From positions 40,925,996-40,989,995 of the forward strand of contig CM040961.1 in the NCBI GenBank assembly GCA_022985045.1: a stretch of 64,000 nt of DNA, written 5' to 3'. The translations under genes and the position numbers were made by a program. Positions 23,750 to 34,098 of this stretch are shown one piece after another (position 1 is the first letter of the stretch; each line of letters starts with the position of its first letter). The stretch comes from Macadamia tetraphylla (lineage: Eukaryota > Streptophyta > Magnoliopsida > Proteales > Proteaceae). A model generated the notes under the pieces. That model did no database searches. It saw only the letters and a program-made list of their open reading frames with translations, and had not been told where the DNA came from.

Positions 23750-25797
23750 TTACATGATTTGTTGGCAGGTTTGGCACTGGGCAACAAATTCACAGACAGA
23801 CGCACGCATTCCTCTCCAGTAGAATGTAGCCGCAATGCGGTTGTAAGTGCGAAGGATTCTGGTATGGCCCCCTGTGGGTGAATAATGGAACTCATTAAGG
23901 AAGACATGGCGCAAGGGCGATTCTACAGCCAAGACCAGGCGATGGCAAAAAACCAATAGGCCATCCCGATAAGTAAAATCCTTAGGTGGGGAAGACGCCA
24001 TGCTTAACTTGCAGCTCTGGGTTGTGAAGGACCTTCATACGTAACTCATCGAGAAAATCAGGGGTAGGGGTCGTAAAGGACAAGAAGTCACTGGCATGAG
24101 TAGCCACCTGTGAGAGAGAGTCGGCAGTAGTGTTATCCTTCCCCGGCTGATAGGAGATCTCAAAAACGAACCCAAGAGCATGGCGAGCCAATGTTGCTAC
24201 TCCGTGGTTTGAATTGTCTGCTCGGTCATGCTCTTCAAGCTCCTTTGATCGGTTTTGATGAAGAATTTCCGCCCCAACAAGTATTGTCACCACCGGAGCA
24301 CCAACTCTATGATGGCGCCAATTCCACTGCCTGAGGCATCATCCTCCACCGTGAAAAGAAGGGAAAATTTTGGAAGCGCCAAGACAGGGGCAGTCACCAT
24401 GGCCCGTTGCAGAGCTTCAAAGGCCATTTGAGCTGATGATGTCCAGGTGAAGTCCCCTTTTTTGAGCAAATCAGTAAGAGCCGTGGGGATGTGGGGATGT
24501 GGGCATAGTAACGAATGAATCGGCGGTAATATCCCATGAGTCCCAAGAACCCACGCAATTCCTTGATGGAGCGTGGAATTGGCCATTGTAACATTGTCAA
24601 GACCTTTGTCTCATCCAAACCCACCCCTGTAGCAGACACAATGTGCCCCAAATGGGCAATGGAGCGCTGGCCAAAAGAGCATTTGGAGAGCTTAGCCAAA
24701 AGGGACTGTTGTTGAATGGTCTGTAGAACAGCCTTTAAATGGGAGAGATGAGCCGACCAAGTTGGACTGTAGACAAGTAAATCGTCGATGAAGACGAGGA
24801 CAAATTTATGCAAGTAAAGGTGAAAGATGTCGTTCATAGTGGCCTGGAAGGTCGAGGGGGCATTCGTGAGGCAAAAGGCATCACACAAAACTCATAGTGC
24901 CCGTTATGAGCCTGGAATGCTGTCTTGTGAGTGTCCTCCTTACGCACCCTAATCTAATGGTAGCCAGAGCGGAGATCCAACTTAGAAAAAAATTCTGCGT
25001 CATGGAGTTCATCTAACAGTTCGTCAACCGTAGGGATTGGGAAGCAGTCCTTGATGGTCATGGCGTTGAGGGCTCTGTAATCCACGCAAAAACGCCAAAT
25101 GCCGTCCTTTTTTTAACCAATAACAGTAGCGACTGAGAATGGACTAGTACTGGGTCGGATTATATTGTCTCGTAACATCTCAGTGACCAATCTCTCAATT
25201 TCCGTCTTTTGAATATGGGGATAATGATAGGGTCAAACATTCACAGGCCGAGCATCTGGGTGAAGGTGGATTGCGTGATCGTGGGCTCTGGGTGGCAGCA
25301 AGTCTTGTGGAGTTGCAAAAACAGAGGAGAATTCATCCAGAAGTGAGCGAAGACCACTGTCAACAATCGGTGAGGCACCTTGTAAGCCCGATTGGACATC
25401 CAATTGGTAGAGAGCCACAAGACCATCGGTGGCAACCAGACGACAAACATGATGTAACTATAATTGTGCTGAAGCAGGTGAGGAGATTCCCTGGAGCAGA
25501 ATTGGGGTGCCCTTGTCGAGGTACGCAATTGTCATCTTGCTGCAATCGAACACAGCCGGTCCCAATTGAGAAAGCCATTGTACCCCGAGGATCAAATCGA
25601 CGCCGAATAAGGGTAATACAAAGGCATCCATGGTGATAGCATGCGTAGGGAGCATGACGGTCAGGTTATAAATGACTCCGTTGCTCGAAAGGCTATCGTC
25701 ATTACCCACCAGGACGTGCATAGGTGAGGTAACCTCAACCGTAAGTCCCAGATGCTCTGTAAGACGCTACTGAATAAAGTTATGCTGTTTCTGCCAT
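23750..25797 (-). pseudogene. Gypsy-1 pol remnant: protease, RT, RNase H, integrase finger
   Basis: The protease region includes LVLIDG near 25790 and GVDLILGVQWLSQLGP near 25590. Reverse transcriptase has FVLVFIDDLLVYSP (intact FIDD, about 24790) and FLGLMGYYRRFIRYY. RNase H is broken across frames at 24586-23982 and ends with GFVFEISYQPGKDNTTADSL. The integrase zinc finger has HILRTYNRIAATFYWRGM and CQTCQQ, then the element stops. Frame breaks are frequent, for example near 24890 and 24290. Confidence 0.82.
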
Positions 25798-25799
25798 CG

Positions 25800-26798
25800 A
25801 TAAGGACTAAATGGGGGAGCCGCCAATGGAGCCGTTGAAGCGTAAGGTAGTGGGAGAGGCATGACCAGCTAGGGCATGATGCAAGATCTCGGTGAGAGAG
25901 TTGGAATCCGGAGAATCCATAGGAAAAGCAACCGAGGTTGAGTTATCCGGCGAGGTATCCTCCAAGGTGTCGTCGCCGTCGTCAAGTTCCAGTAACAACA
26001 ACTGGCGGGTCTTGCAATAGTGACCCGAAGCTTTTCATCGCAGTTGTAACAGAGGCCTTTTTTCCCGGCATTGTTGCATCTCTGTCGGTGATAGTCTCCT
26101 GATGGAAATGCATGGTGGAGTAGCCGATTCAGTGGTTGGTGGAGTAGGTAATAAGGGAAAAGTGGGCCCACGCAAGCCAGTTGGACGGGAGAGCGGATCA
26201 TCTACTCGTACAAGCAGATGATTTAAATTGGTCTTATGGTTTAAAGATGCCATGTGTCCAACCTCCTTACAGAGGTAACGTTCCGTTAATTTATTTATTC
26301 AAAATTTTACATCTTTTTTTGTTTTTCCTATTTTTAAGGAATTCCAAATTATTCAGATTTTATTAACCTATTTTATCTCCTTTATTTAGGAGGAGTTTCA
26401 AATCATGGATATGTATCCCACATATCTCCTTTTTTTTATTTTTATCTTCCACGTCTCTTTATATTATATAGTAATCCGACTCATTAACCTTCTACCAAAA
26501 AAAAAAATCCGACTCATTAACCCATCTCCCCTCATTTATATTCCAAGATAAGAATTGACAATGAGTGATCTAATTCATCTTCAAGAAGATTTTGCATACC
26601 TTTAGTCAGTTCTTCTCTCAAATTTCTTATGTTTCATTGTAGATGATCTTCACCCACAAAGACAATGATTAGCATGCATTCAAACACGCACATGATCCGC
26701 TACTCCATTGGAAATTTTTGGTTATTAACAAGATTGAAATTGAAGAAAATGACGAAAAACAATACTCCAATTACTAAAAAAGTTTGAAATTGAAGAAA

Positions 26799-26836
<38 letters not shown>

Positions 26837-28148
26837 GGATACTACATTTGAAAATTTTGGAGATAAAATTGAAAAAAATATATATTTACTTATATATATA
26901 TATATATATAACTAATGAAAATCGGTAATGGTTTATCTTAAGAGATTGTTTTTCTAATGTTCAATTTCAATTCTAATTCCAATTAAAGTGGGATAAATGA
27001 GGGGAGATGGGTTAATGAGTCGGATTTTTGTTTTTTTAGATAGAAGGTTAATGAGTCGGATTACTATAATATAAAGAGATGTGGAAGATAAAAAAGGAGA
27101 TATGCGGAAGATGAAAAAAAAAAAATGAGATAATTGTGATATATATCTACGATTTGAAACTCCCCCTAAATAAAGGAGATAAAATAGGTTAATAAAATCT
27201 GAATAATTTGGAATTCCTTAAAAACAGAAAACAAAAAAAGATGTAAAATTTTGAATAAATAAATTAATAGAACGTTACCTCCGTAAGGAGGTTGGACACA
27301 TGGCATCTTCAACCTGTAAGACCAGTTTAAATCATCTGCTCGTACGAGCAGATGATCCACGGGCACAGTAGTGCGACGTGTCTCTAGGAATTTAGCCTCC
27401 TGGAGGCTAGCTAAACCCACGGCATGAGCCATGGAAGATGGTTGGAAGGCCATCACCTCCATTCTGATATCGGAACACAATCCATAGATAAAGCAGTTGA
27501 TCAAAAATGACGGTGAGATGTTGCTGATGCGGTTGGCCAGGGTCTCGAAATGGCTCTAATAATCAACCACCGTAGAGGTCTGGACAAGTTTGGCCAGGGC
27601 TCCCTAGGGGTCTTCGAAGTCGGAGGGACCAAAGCGAACCTCCATAGCACGAGTGAACGCTGACCAGGATGGGAACTGTGCCGTTCGAAATAGCCACTGG
27701 AACCATTGCAAGGCAGGGCCATCCATATGAAAGGAGGAAATCAGTAATCGTTGATCGTCTGGAGTACTATGGTAATAAAAAAAAAATGATTGGCCTTGAG
27801 TAACCACCCAACTGGATCGATTCCATCAAATCAAGGACAATCCAGGCATACAGAGCGGGTATGAATGGTTGTAGACGAAGCAGCTTGAGAAGAACCGGAC
27901 TGAAAAGCAATTGGGGAGGCAGGGGCTGGCGACAGAAGGCGGAGTGCCTGTTCCAGTCTGCCATCCATAGCGGCCAGACGCAGAATCAATTCGGAGAAGG
28001 ACTTATGTTGCTTGTCCATAGCGGTATGGATGGAGTCCAGACGTTCGCCGTAAGTGGATGAGGACGTCTGAAGGGCTTTAACGGCCTCGTCGAGCTGTCG
28101 GAGGCGAGTGTTCTCAGCCCTGGCAAACGAAATCAATGAAAGCACCAA
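25800..28148 (-). pseudogene. Gypsy-1 gag remnant, interrupted by a foldback element
   Basis: The start region (28148-27831) has a coiled-coil-like stretch (ENTRLRQLDEAVKALQ). The core gag (27807-27501) has MDGPALQWFQWL and further helices. The foldback element then interrupts the frame between RRTTVPVD and PLSRPTGL. The remainder (26253-25807) contains the start of a zinc knuckle, CYNCDEK, after which the frame shifts. It would have been the nucleocapsid precursor of the element. Confidence 0.78.
26195..27358. mobile_element. Foldback element with ~350-bp inverted repeats, inside gypsy-1 gag
   Basis: Left arm 26195-26540 and right arm 26993-27358 are inverted copies covering almost the whole element. 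Each end itself starts with a palindrome (right end: TCATCTGCTCGTACGAGCAG and its continuation). The interior of about 450 bp has only (AG)n at 26803-26833 and (AT)n near 26886-26910, with no transposase. It splits the gag frame of gypsy-1, so it inserted later. The target duplication could not be resolved because the terminal palindrome overlaps the flanking GATC. It is a non-autonomous DNA element; the superfamily is unknown. Confidence 0.8.
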
Positions 28149-28568
28149 TGATAGAGTCTTTGCAAGAAGAAATAGCCACTTCGAGGGTGGAACTACCTAG
28201 AAGAAGAAGAAGAATTAGAGAGATAAGTTATTCATATTCATTTCAATGCCTAACCATCCCTTTATATGGATAAAAATCGTATGCAATTCCAATCTCGTGC
28301 AATACTGTGCAATACCCCCTGCAAAATGCGACACCGACAATGATGACATGAACGGCCCAAATGAAGAGGGAGAAATGGATGCTACTCAAACCGATTTATA
28401 TCCGATTAAACCAGATCGAACCAAAATGATGATGACCCAACCCAATCTACAAAGGGGTATTTTAAAATCGTGAAACCCTAAAAATTGCTATCCTATTCTC
28501 TTCTTCTTCTTCACTCTCATGTTATCTCTCTTCTTCTTCGTCACTCCCTTTAACTTCTGAGTGTAACA
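28149..28568 (-). repeat. 5' LTR of gypsy-1
   Basis: On the minus strand it begins TGTTACACTCAGAAG at 28568 and ends GACTCTATCA at 28149, giving 420 bp with TG...CA ends. Inside is a TATAAA-like box (CCATATAAAGGG, near 28255-28266). The gag reading frame starts right after its end. A related but inverted LTR fragment lies at 29445-29697. Confidence 0.75.
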
Positions 28569-28760
28569 ATACCACAAACAACAACAACAACAACCATCAG
28601 AGCCCTTGCCAGAGCAGCAATGTTGAGTCTTTGAGCCGGGAAGGGTTTTCTCCAGCACCGATGGTACCTCCCTCGCCTTTGAACCTTGATCTGTTACGCG
28701 GCGGCGGTAGTGCTAGTGGCAGCGCCGGTGGTGCGCTGGTCCTGGTGATCAATTGTGTTA
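28569..28760 (+). pseudogene. Fragment of an ERF (group VIII-like) transcription factor, middle part
   Basis: Beginning right at the LTR edge, one plus frame reads an Asn run, then HQSPCQSSNVESLSRE, a Pro-rich spacer and PLNLDLLRGGG. This matches the segment after the AP2 domain in group VIII ERF repressors, where a SPSQSSTVES-type motif is followed by an LDLDL-type block. The AP2 DNA-binding domain is absent. The frame loses the match near 28760. Identification rests on short family motifs, so it is likely but not proven. Confidence 0.6.
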
Positions 28761-29059
28761 ACGCCGGCAGCCAAATTTGGAAGATTTGAAATATTACAGA
28801 GAAGAAAATTAACACAAAAAGATATGAAGAGAGAACATTAAATACTCTATTCAAGGTGAAAATTGGAAAATAAAAGGTTAACCGTAGCTGTAACAAGGAA
28901 CAACATAGAGAAATTCATGATTTCTCAGTTATAAAAAACAGCTTGAGGTGAAAACAAAAGTTCCGATCACATATTTACATGATAATTCCGGTCTCAGCCT
29001 TTTCTCTCTTTTTCATTTTTTCTTTTTTCCTTCTTAGAAAAAAGATCACCCGACTGAAC

Positions 29060-29400
29060 GGGAGACGCTCCCAAAATCACAGTATTAAGCGACTTCCAGC
29101 GGAGGGGGAGGTTGAGGTCAAGATCGAGGAGTCCCCTAGGAGAACTGTGGGGTCGTGACTGAAATCAACAACGGAAGAGGAGTCGGAATCGCTCTGGGCC
29201 CCACCTCCTGCCCCAGAAAACGCAGCCTGAAAGTCGGTAGCAACGGTGACTGTTCAACCTCAGATGGTGATGGTCCATGTTCATGTTCATGTTCAAGTTC
29301 AAGTTCAAGTTCAAGTTCATATTAATGGGCATGTTCTCCGACCGTACGAACGAGTCCAAGAAGAAAAAGGGTGCGTTGTCAGCAAAACCCCAACAGCGGC
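29060..29400 (-). pseudogene. Fragment of an ERF (group VIII-like) factor, C-terminal part with EAR motif, inverted
   Basis: On the minus strand, PFFFLDSFVRSENMPIN resembles the FDSxxR block of group VIII ERFs. An Asn/Leu/Met hexamer-repeat stretch follows, then SDSDSSSVVDFSHD in a second frame, and LLDLDLNLPL in a third. The last is an EAR repression motif, the known C-terminus of these repressors. At least two frameshifts separate the pieces. Its orientation is opposite to the middle part at 28569-28760, so the original gene has been rearranged. Likely 3' UTR-like AT-rich sequence lies at 28780-29050. Confidence 0.6.
29276..29319 (+). repeat. GTTCAW hexamer repeat
   Basis: About seven copies of GTTCAT/GTTCAA in a row inside the inverted ERF fragment. 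On the ERF strand they encode alternating Asn-Leu or Asn-Met, an in-frame expansion. Confidence 0.8.
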
Positions 29401-29444
29401 AGCCGCTGCCACCGTCGCATTAGCAAATCGTTCACTATTTCAAG

Positions 29445-29697
29445 AATAGTGGAGAAGAAGAAGAAGAGAAGAGGAGAGTAATTTTTAGGGTTTCACAATT
29501 TCAAAATATCCCTCTGGGTTGGGTTGGGCCATAATTATTTCGGTTTGATTTGATTTAATCAAATTAAAACCGGTCTAAGTAACATTTACTTCTCTCTCTT
29601 CATCTAGGCTGTCCACACCAGCATCGCCAGGTGTTGACCTCGGCAAGGGATATTGCACAGTATTGCACGAGATTGAAATTACAAACGATTTTTATCC
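29445..29697 (+). repeat. Inverted, truncated LTR fragment related to the gypsy-1 LTR
   Basis: The reverse complement of this stretch matches 28268-28510 over nearly its full length, with shared blocks such as TTTTTAGGGTTTCAC, TATTGCACGAGATTG and CGATTTTTATCC. It lacks the first ~60 bp and the R-U5 end. The two copies therefore face each other around the ERF fragments. Confidence 0.75.
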
Positions 29698-29706
29698 CTG
29701 TTTATA

Positions 29707-30049
29707 CACTTGTGATATTTCCTTAGCCCCATACAATCATTCCTCCGTCCAAATCCTAACTGATTCTGTTATACCAATATCCTCTAGTGGTCCCTAACCG
29801 CTCTCCTATTCTGCCGAGTACTCCTACGCACATTTGCCACATCAGACGTTGCCAGCTCGTCTTGCTTACTCATGTCACTTAGAGAACTTTATGGGATAAA
29901 AGATAAAGGCAAAATGGTCGCGGTACGTGCAGAAAAATAGGAATGCAGAACGTTCGGTGCTTGGTGAATGTTCACGTAAGTGATATGATTGACACGTGTT
30001 AAATATGTTAATCCTGCTAACAGAGTTGTAAACGGTTACAACTCTGTTT
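29707..30049. other. No gene recognised; one hairpin
   Basis: A non-coding stretch. Near 30020-30049 it carries a perfect 12-bp stem, ACAGAGTTGTAA and its complement around a 4-nt loop, next to the outer edge of the following inverted repeat. Confidence 0.5.
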
Positions 30050-30680
30050 AATATTATTAATATTTAAATAAATAAATAATAAAAATCCCAATATAAGTGG
30101 ACTCCTCCTTTCATTCCGTTTAGAAATCTCGATCCTCTCTTTCTCTCTCTCCTTGCTTCTTCTTCAAGGTTGTTCTTTCTTTCTTCTTCATTTTTCACCG
30201 CTCTCCAGTCTAGTTGAAGTTTTGTTTACCAATTTCAGTGAAGATTTGCATCCATGGTAAATTCTCATAGGTTAATAATATCTACCCAATAAGTAATAAT
30301 AAAATCCTAGATATTCAATAGCTTTGTTTATTTTATAAATTCAAATTTGTCTTTTGCCATATCTGCAAGCTTTACTACCCAAATCTCTTCCCTGATGATT
30401 AATATGTAAACATGGTTTTTGGATATGTGTGGCCAAGTCTCTCATATGTTCAGTGCCTGAAAATAATTATGTTGATTTTTTTCTTATCTCATCCTATTTT
30501 GAGAGAGAGAGAGAGAGATGATGATGATGGCGGCTGTAGAAATAAGGAACAACGTTGAAGAAAAAGCAAGAAGAGAGAGAGAGAGAGAGAGAATTGAGAT
30601 TTCCTAACAAAATCTAAGGAGGAGTCCGCTTATATTGGATTTTTATTATTTATTTATTTATTTATATAAAAAAATATTAG
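30050..30680. repeat. Inverted repeat, ~125-bp arms around a 368-bp loop (MITE-like)
   Basis: Left arm 30050-30177 and right arm 30546-30680 are inverted copies. They share TAAATAAATAAATAATAAAA, ATATAAG and GGACTCCTCC blocks and a CT-rich stretch. The loop has no coding potential. The outer limits are blurred by AT-rich sequence and no target duplication was fixed, so a decayed non-autonomous DNA transposon is likely but not proven. Confidence 0.6.
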
Positions 30681-30689
30681 ACAAGTTAA

Positions 30690-31719
30690 GTAACCACATC
30701 CGTCATCTCTCCACCCTAAAAACTAGGAATCGGTTACAATATAAAAAAATAATAGATGGTTTAGATTAATCTAAACTTAAATGGACGGCTAATATTAAAA
30801 GAAAGTGAAAATAAGATTGCAATACGTACGTCCTGCTACCATAACCATGAAACAATTACAAAAATTCCAAACAATCATACAAATCCATGGAACGGAGGAT
30901 ACGGATCCACTAATTACCATGTATTTGAATGTAATTGAACATGTACCGCAATCCCCGGAACGGGAGGATTCGGTTCCACTGCTTTCCTATTTTGTAGGAT
31001 GTATACACGTTCTTCAAGAGGATACGGACTGGTCACTTTCCTATTTCTCTGGAAGTCTACAGTTACAAGGCTAACTTATACACTCCCATTTCTTTCAAAA
31101 CTTAGAAATGCTCCCTCTCCTCTCCTCTCCTCTCCTCTCATGAAGTAAAACATGCATGACTAAAGAAACATCATACAAATCACGTGCTACTTTTGTCAAT
31201 GCATAAATCTGAAAAAATAATATATCTGATCATACATATACTGACATGCATGACATTCAAAACCAAATAATCATCAACCTCAACATTATCCTTTTTTCCT
31301 CTTTAACCTATCTTTTATTTCTTACTCTTTTTCTTATTATTTTACCTTTACTTTCTTACTTTTGGGTAGGATGTTTTCCCTTAACGTCTTGCCCTTGTCT
31401 TGCTCTTGAGCTCAAAGGATCTAGGTGGTCTTGAGAATTCATCCCATAAGCTCCTCTCTCAACGCCTCGCCCTTTTCTTGCTCTTTAGCTCAAAGGATCT
31501 GGGTCGTGTCTTGAGAGTGTATCTTTAATCTTTTCTCTTATTTTTTATTCTTTGTTGTCTTGCTTACCAACTTCGGCATCCAGTTGTCACTATCAATTTT
31601 AACATTTGGGTGGAGAGGGATATTGATGGAGCCCTTATTGGTCCCCCCCCCCCGACTGTCCCATACCAGCAGGGTGGGCATTAAAAGACCCCATTATCCT
31701 TCTCAGTTCCTCTGTTGGA
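30690..31719. other. No gene recognised; short tandem repeats
   Basis: A plus frame of 89 codons (30805-31074) has no known motif. A (CTCTC)n run lies at about 31108-31139. Two similar ~60-bp units (about 31385-31450 and 31462-31520) share CTTGCTCTT and AGCTCAAAGGATCT. Part of this stretch may be the undetected left end of the gypsy-2 3' LTR, since the matching part of the other LTR is hidden in the gap at 38702. Confidence 0.5.
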
Positions 31720-34007
31720 AAGGACTTTGACAACTTTTAGCTTCGGTCCATTTTAGGCCTTAATTTTATATTATGTCTATCATGCCTCACACTTATAAAG
31801 AAAATCATGAAAACAATATTTTGATATATATAAAAACATAAAATAGATCTTAGAGGCAATGAAATATATATATATATATATATACTATAAATGGCAAAAC
31901 ATGCCAGGATATGGCTGAATTCCCCTCACCTGTAGATGATGTCCAAAAATTACTATGAGAACCACTTTCTGCTAACATTCTCCAGCAATTATATCATCTA
32001 CATAAGAATTTATTATTTCAAACTTAATGATTCCAGTATGTAATCACTCCTAAACTGAAGCTTTCACTTTGTTATATATGCTACCGAATGTCGGACTTGA
32101 TCCTTTTACTTTAAACTCACCATCCAACCAAATCATATACTTAGGCTTTTACATAGGTTTCTTAATCTCCGATTGATGTGGGAGCATTTCTAAATGGCCT
32201 AATGATCCGAACTAGGTCCACAAGACTACGCCAAAGGACTGAAGCTGAAAATAGTAATTGCAGTCCTCTGTTTTTGGGTAACTTTCGTGTCAAACCTGAA
32301 CCAATTCCGAATGAACCTGTATCCGTGCCCTATATAGATAGAAAGATCTATGAGTCTATTTTCTTACAAAAAATACGGAACGCCATTTACAATTTTATAA
32401 AAGAAGTTATGGCCATTTTGGTAAAGTGCGTTTGGCATGACTGTGTACTCTTGGAATTCAAGAATTCCTCTAATGATCGAACTTTCATATTACACAGTAG
32501 TCCATGGTACGTAATCGACTCTTAGTAGTACTTTAATCAACAAATATTGACTAAGATAGTGGGTAGTTAACTTATTTGATCATGGTCCACTATGTTCTCT
32601 AATGATTATGACAAATCCATATTAGTAGTCTTAGTAGGACTTTAGTAGGGCCATGTTACACAATCATTTCATATATACGTAGACATAAACTTTCCCTTTC
32701 TTTTGTTTCTTTTTCTTTACTCTTTACCATTGGAGCTGATCTCTTAGAAGACTTCCAATATAATCAAATCAGCTTTAGTGTCCTAGGTTCCATGTATATT
32801 TCAATTTTCTTAAAGTAGGTTCCTCTTTTGAACTCATTCAGACAATTCCCTTTTAAAATTAAAATAACAATGGGATTCCAACTATAGTTGCTTCCAATAT
32901 TTTTCATAATTAATACTAAACAAAACTGATTTAAAAATACCAAAATAAAGGAGGAGAAGCCAAAACCTCAGCTGGACAGTAGCAAGCCGTGAGGTTGGGC
33001 TACAACCTGGCCTTGGCAGCAGTTTCCTCTCCCAAATCACTTCTCTCTCTCTCCTTCTCTTTCTTTTAAAACTCATGTAACCATGGAAGAACTAAGGTTA
33101 GAAAAGCTAAAAACCTCACCTCCACTTCCTCTTTCTTTTCTCAAATTTCAATTGTTAAGCTCTTCCTCCACCAAAATCGTTGGAGTCTTTCACTCCTCCT
33201 TTCTTCCACTTTCTTTACCTGAATTTGAGAAAATCACAGCCACCCCAATAATCAATCTCCCTCTTAACTCTCTTCTTTCCTTTCCCTTCTTTTCTTTCCT
33301 TTCTTTCTTATTGAAAGATTTGTATACACATCCTCCCTTTACAAACAAACCCCTACTCTCCCTTTCCCTTTCTCTCTCCACCTATCCCTTTCTCATGTTC
33401 ATGTCTCTCTCTTTCTCTCCATCCATCACTCTCACACATGTCCCTCCCTCTCTCTCTCTCTTAGTATGTGAGCATTCCTCCCCCTTTCTCTTCTCTTATC
33501 TTCTTCTTTTCTCGATTTTCTTCTTTGTCTCTTAGCTAACAAATGAGGGAGGTGAGTTAATGGTGAGAGGATAGGTAGGTCCCACCCAACTTTATCTCAC
33601 TCTGCCTCTCCTTTTCTTCTCCACCGATAATAGATAAGCCCCCTCTTTTGTGCAATGAAATTTATATTTATATATTATATTACTCCCTTTTGTGCAATGT
33701 CATACATACCTGGTCATCCCATCCCAAAAAGTCTCTCATCTTTAACTCCTCTTTGTCTCTTTTGTCCTATTTTCAAACCATTCCAACTACTATCTTGTTT
33801 GTTCCCATTAATGACATTGATATCTATAATTACATATAAAACTATTATATATATATATATATACATTACCATCACAAACATGTAAATTGGAAATAGGGAG
33901 GAGTATTACACAATGGTTTGGGTTAGGTCCTTAAGCTGAATCACACAAGATTTTTGCAAAAGAAAACAGAAAACCCATTTAAATTGGAAATAGGGAGGGG
34001 TATTACA
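31720..34007 (-). repeat. 3' LTR of gypsy-2 (left edge uncertain)
   Basis: Direct repeat of 38802-41084, differing by substitutions and small indels such as a 26-bp stretch near 32082 absent from the other copy. It contains a CT-rich region at 33270-33540, a (TA)n run near 33846 and a 115-codon open frame (32178-32525) also present in the other LTR. Its right edge is exact: TGTAATACC on the minus strand begins at 34007. The left edge cannot be set because the matching part of the 5' LTR is in the gap. Confidence 0.85.
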
Positions 34008-34021
34008 TTCCTCCCCCCTTA
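34008..34021 (-). promoter_or_regulatory. Polypurine tract of gypsy-2
   Basis: On the minus strand AAGGGGGGAGGAA lies directly against the 3' LTR start. This is the position and composition of the plus-strand primer of LTR retroelements, and it fixes the element's orientation. Confidence 0.85.
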
Positions 34022-34098
34022 TAAAAATTTCGTCCTCTAAATTTGTACGTGCCTCAATTGTCAAAAAGATGTGGGTAATTGGATTGCATGTCCTCTTC

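Larger units (their letters stand above)
23745..28568 (-). mobile_element. Gypsy-1: Ty3/gypsy element, truncated in integrase
   Basis: Minus orientation, in the order 5' LTR (28568-28149), gag, zinc knuckle, protease, RT, RNase H and the integrase HHCC finger. It breaks off near 23745 just after CQTCQQ, so the integrase core, 3' end and 3' LTR are missing. A 1.16-kb foldback element (26195-27358) interrupts gag. Multiple stops and frameshifts are present. pol order (PR-RT-RH-IN) marks it as Ty3/gypsy; the clade is not certain. Confidence 0.87.

Noticed and set aside
26801..26910. Possible CRISPR-like or satellite array
   Set aside because: Only simple (AG)n and (AT)n runs are present. There are no spaced repeats, and CRISPR arrays are not expected in plant DNA.
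29246..29449. Plus-strand frame with Val-His and Val-Gln repeats
   Set aside because: It is the antisense of an Asn-Leu/Asn-Met hexamer repeat in the inverted ERF fragment, so the reading on the other strand explains it better.
28268..29697. Reading the inverted repeat here as a single DNA transposon with ~240-bp TIRs
   Set aside because: The left arm is contained in a TG...CA LTR that leads directly into gypsy-1 gag, and the right arm is a truncated relative. The 9-bp flanks match only 7 of 9 and need a 1-bp offset.
32178..32525. A 115-codon open frame in the gypsy-2 3' LTR, also open in the 5' LTR (39242-39589)
   Set aside because: The two versions differ at many positions and most differences change the amino acid, which is what unselected sequence does. 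It resembles no known protein and lies in an LTR, so I did not call it a gene.
33083..33535. A 150-codon open frame rich in Ser, Leu and Phe
   Set aside because: It is translated CT-rich low-complexity LTR sequence. The matching stretch of the other LTR (from 40142) is interrupted by a stop.
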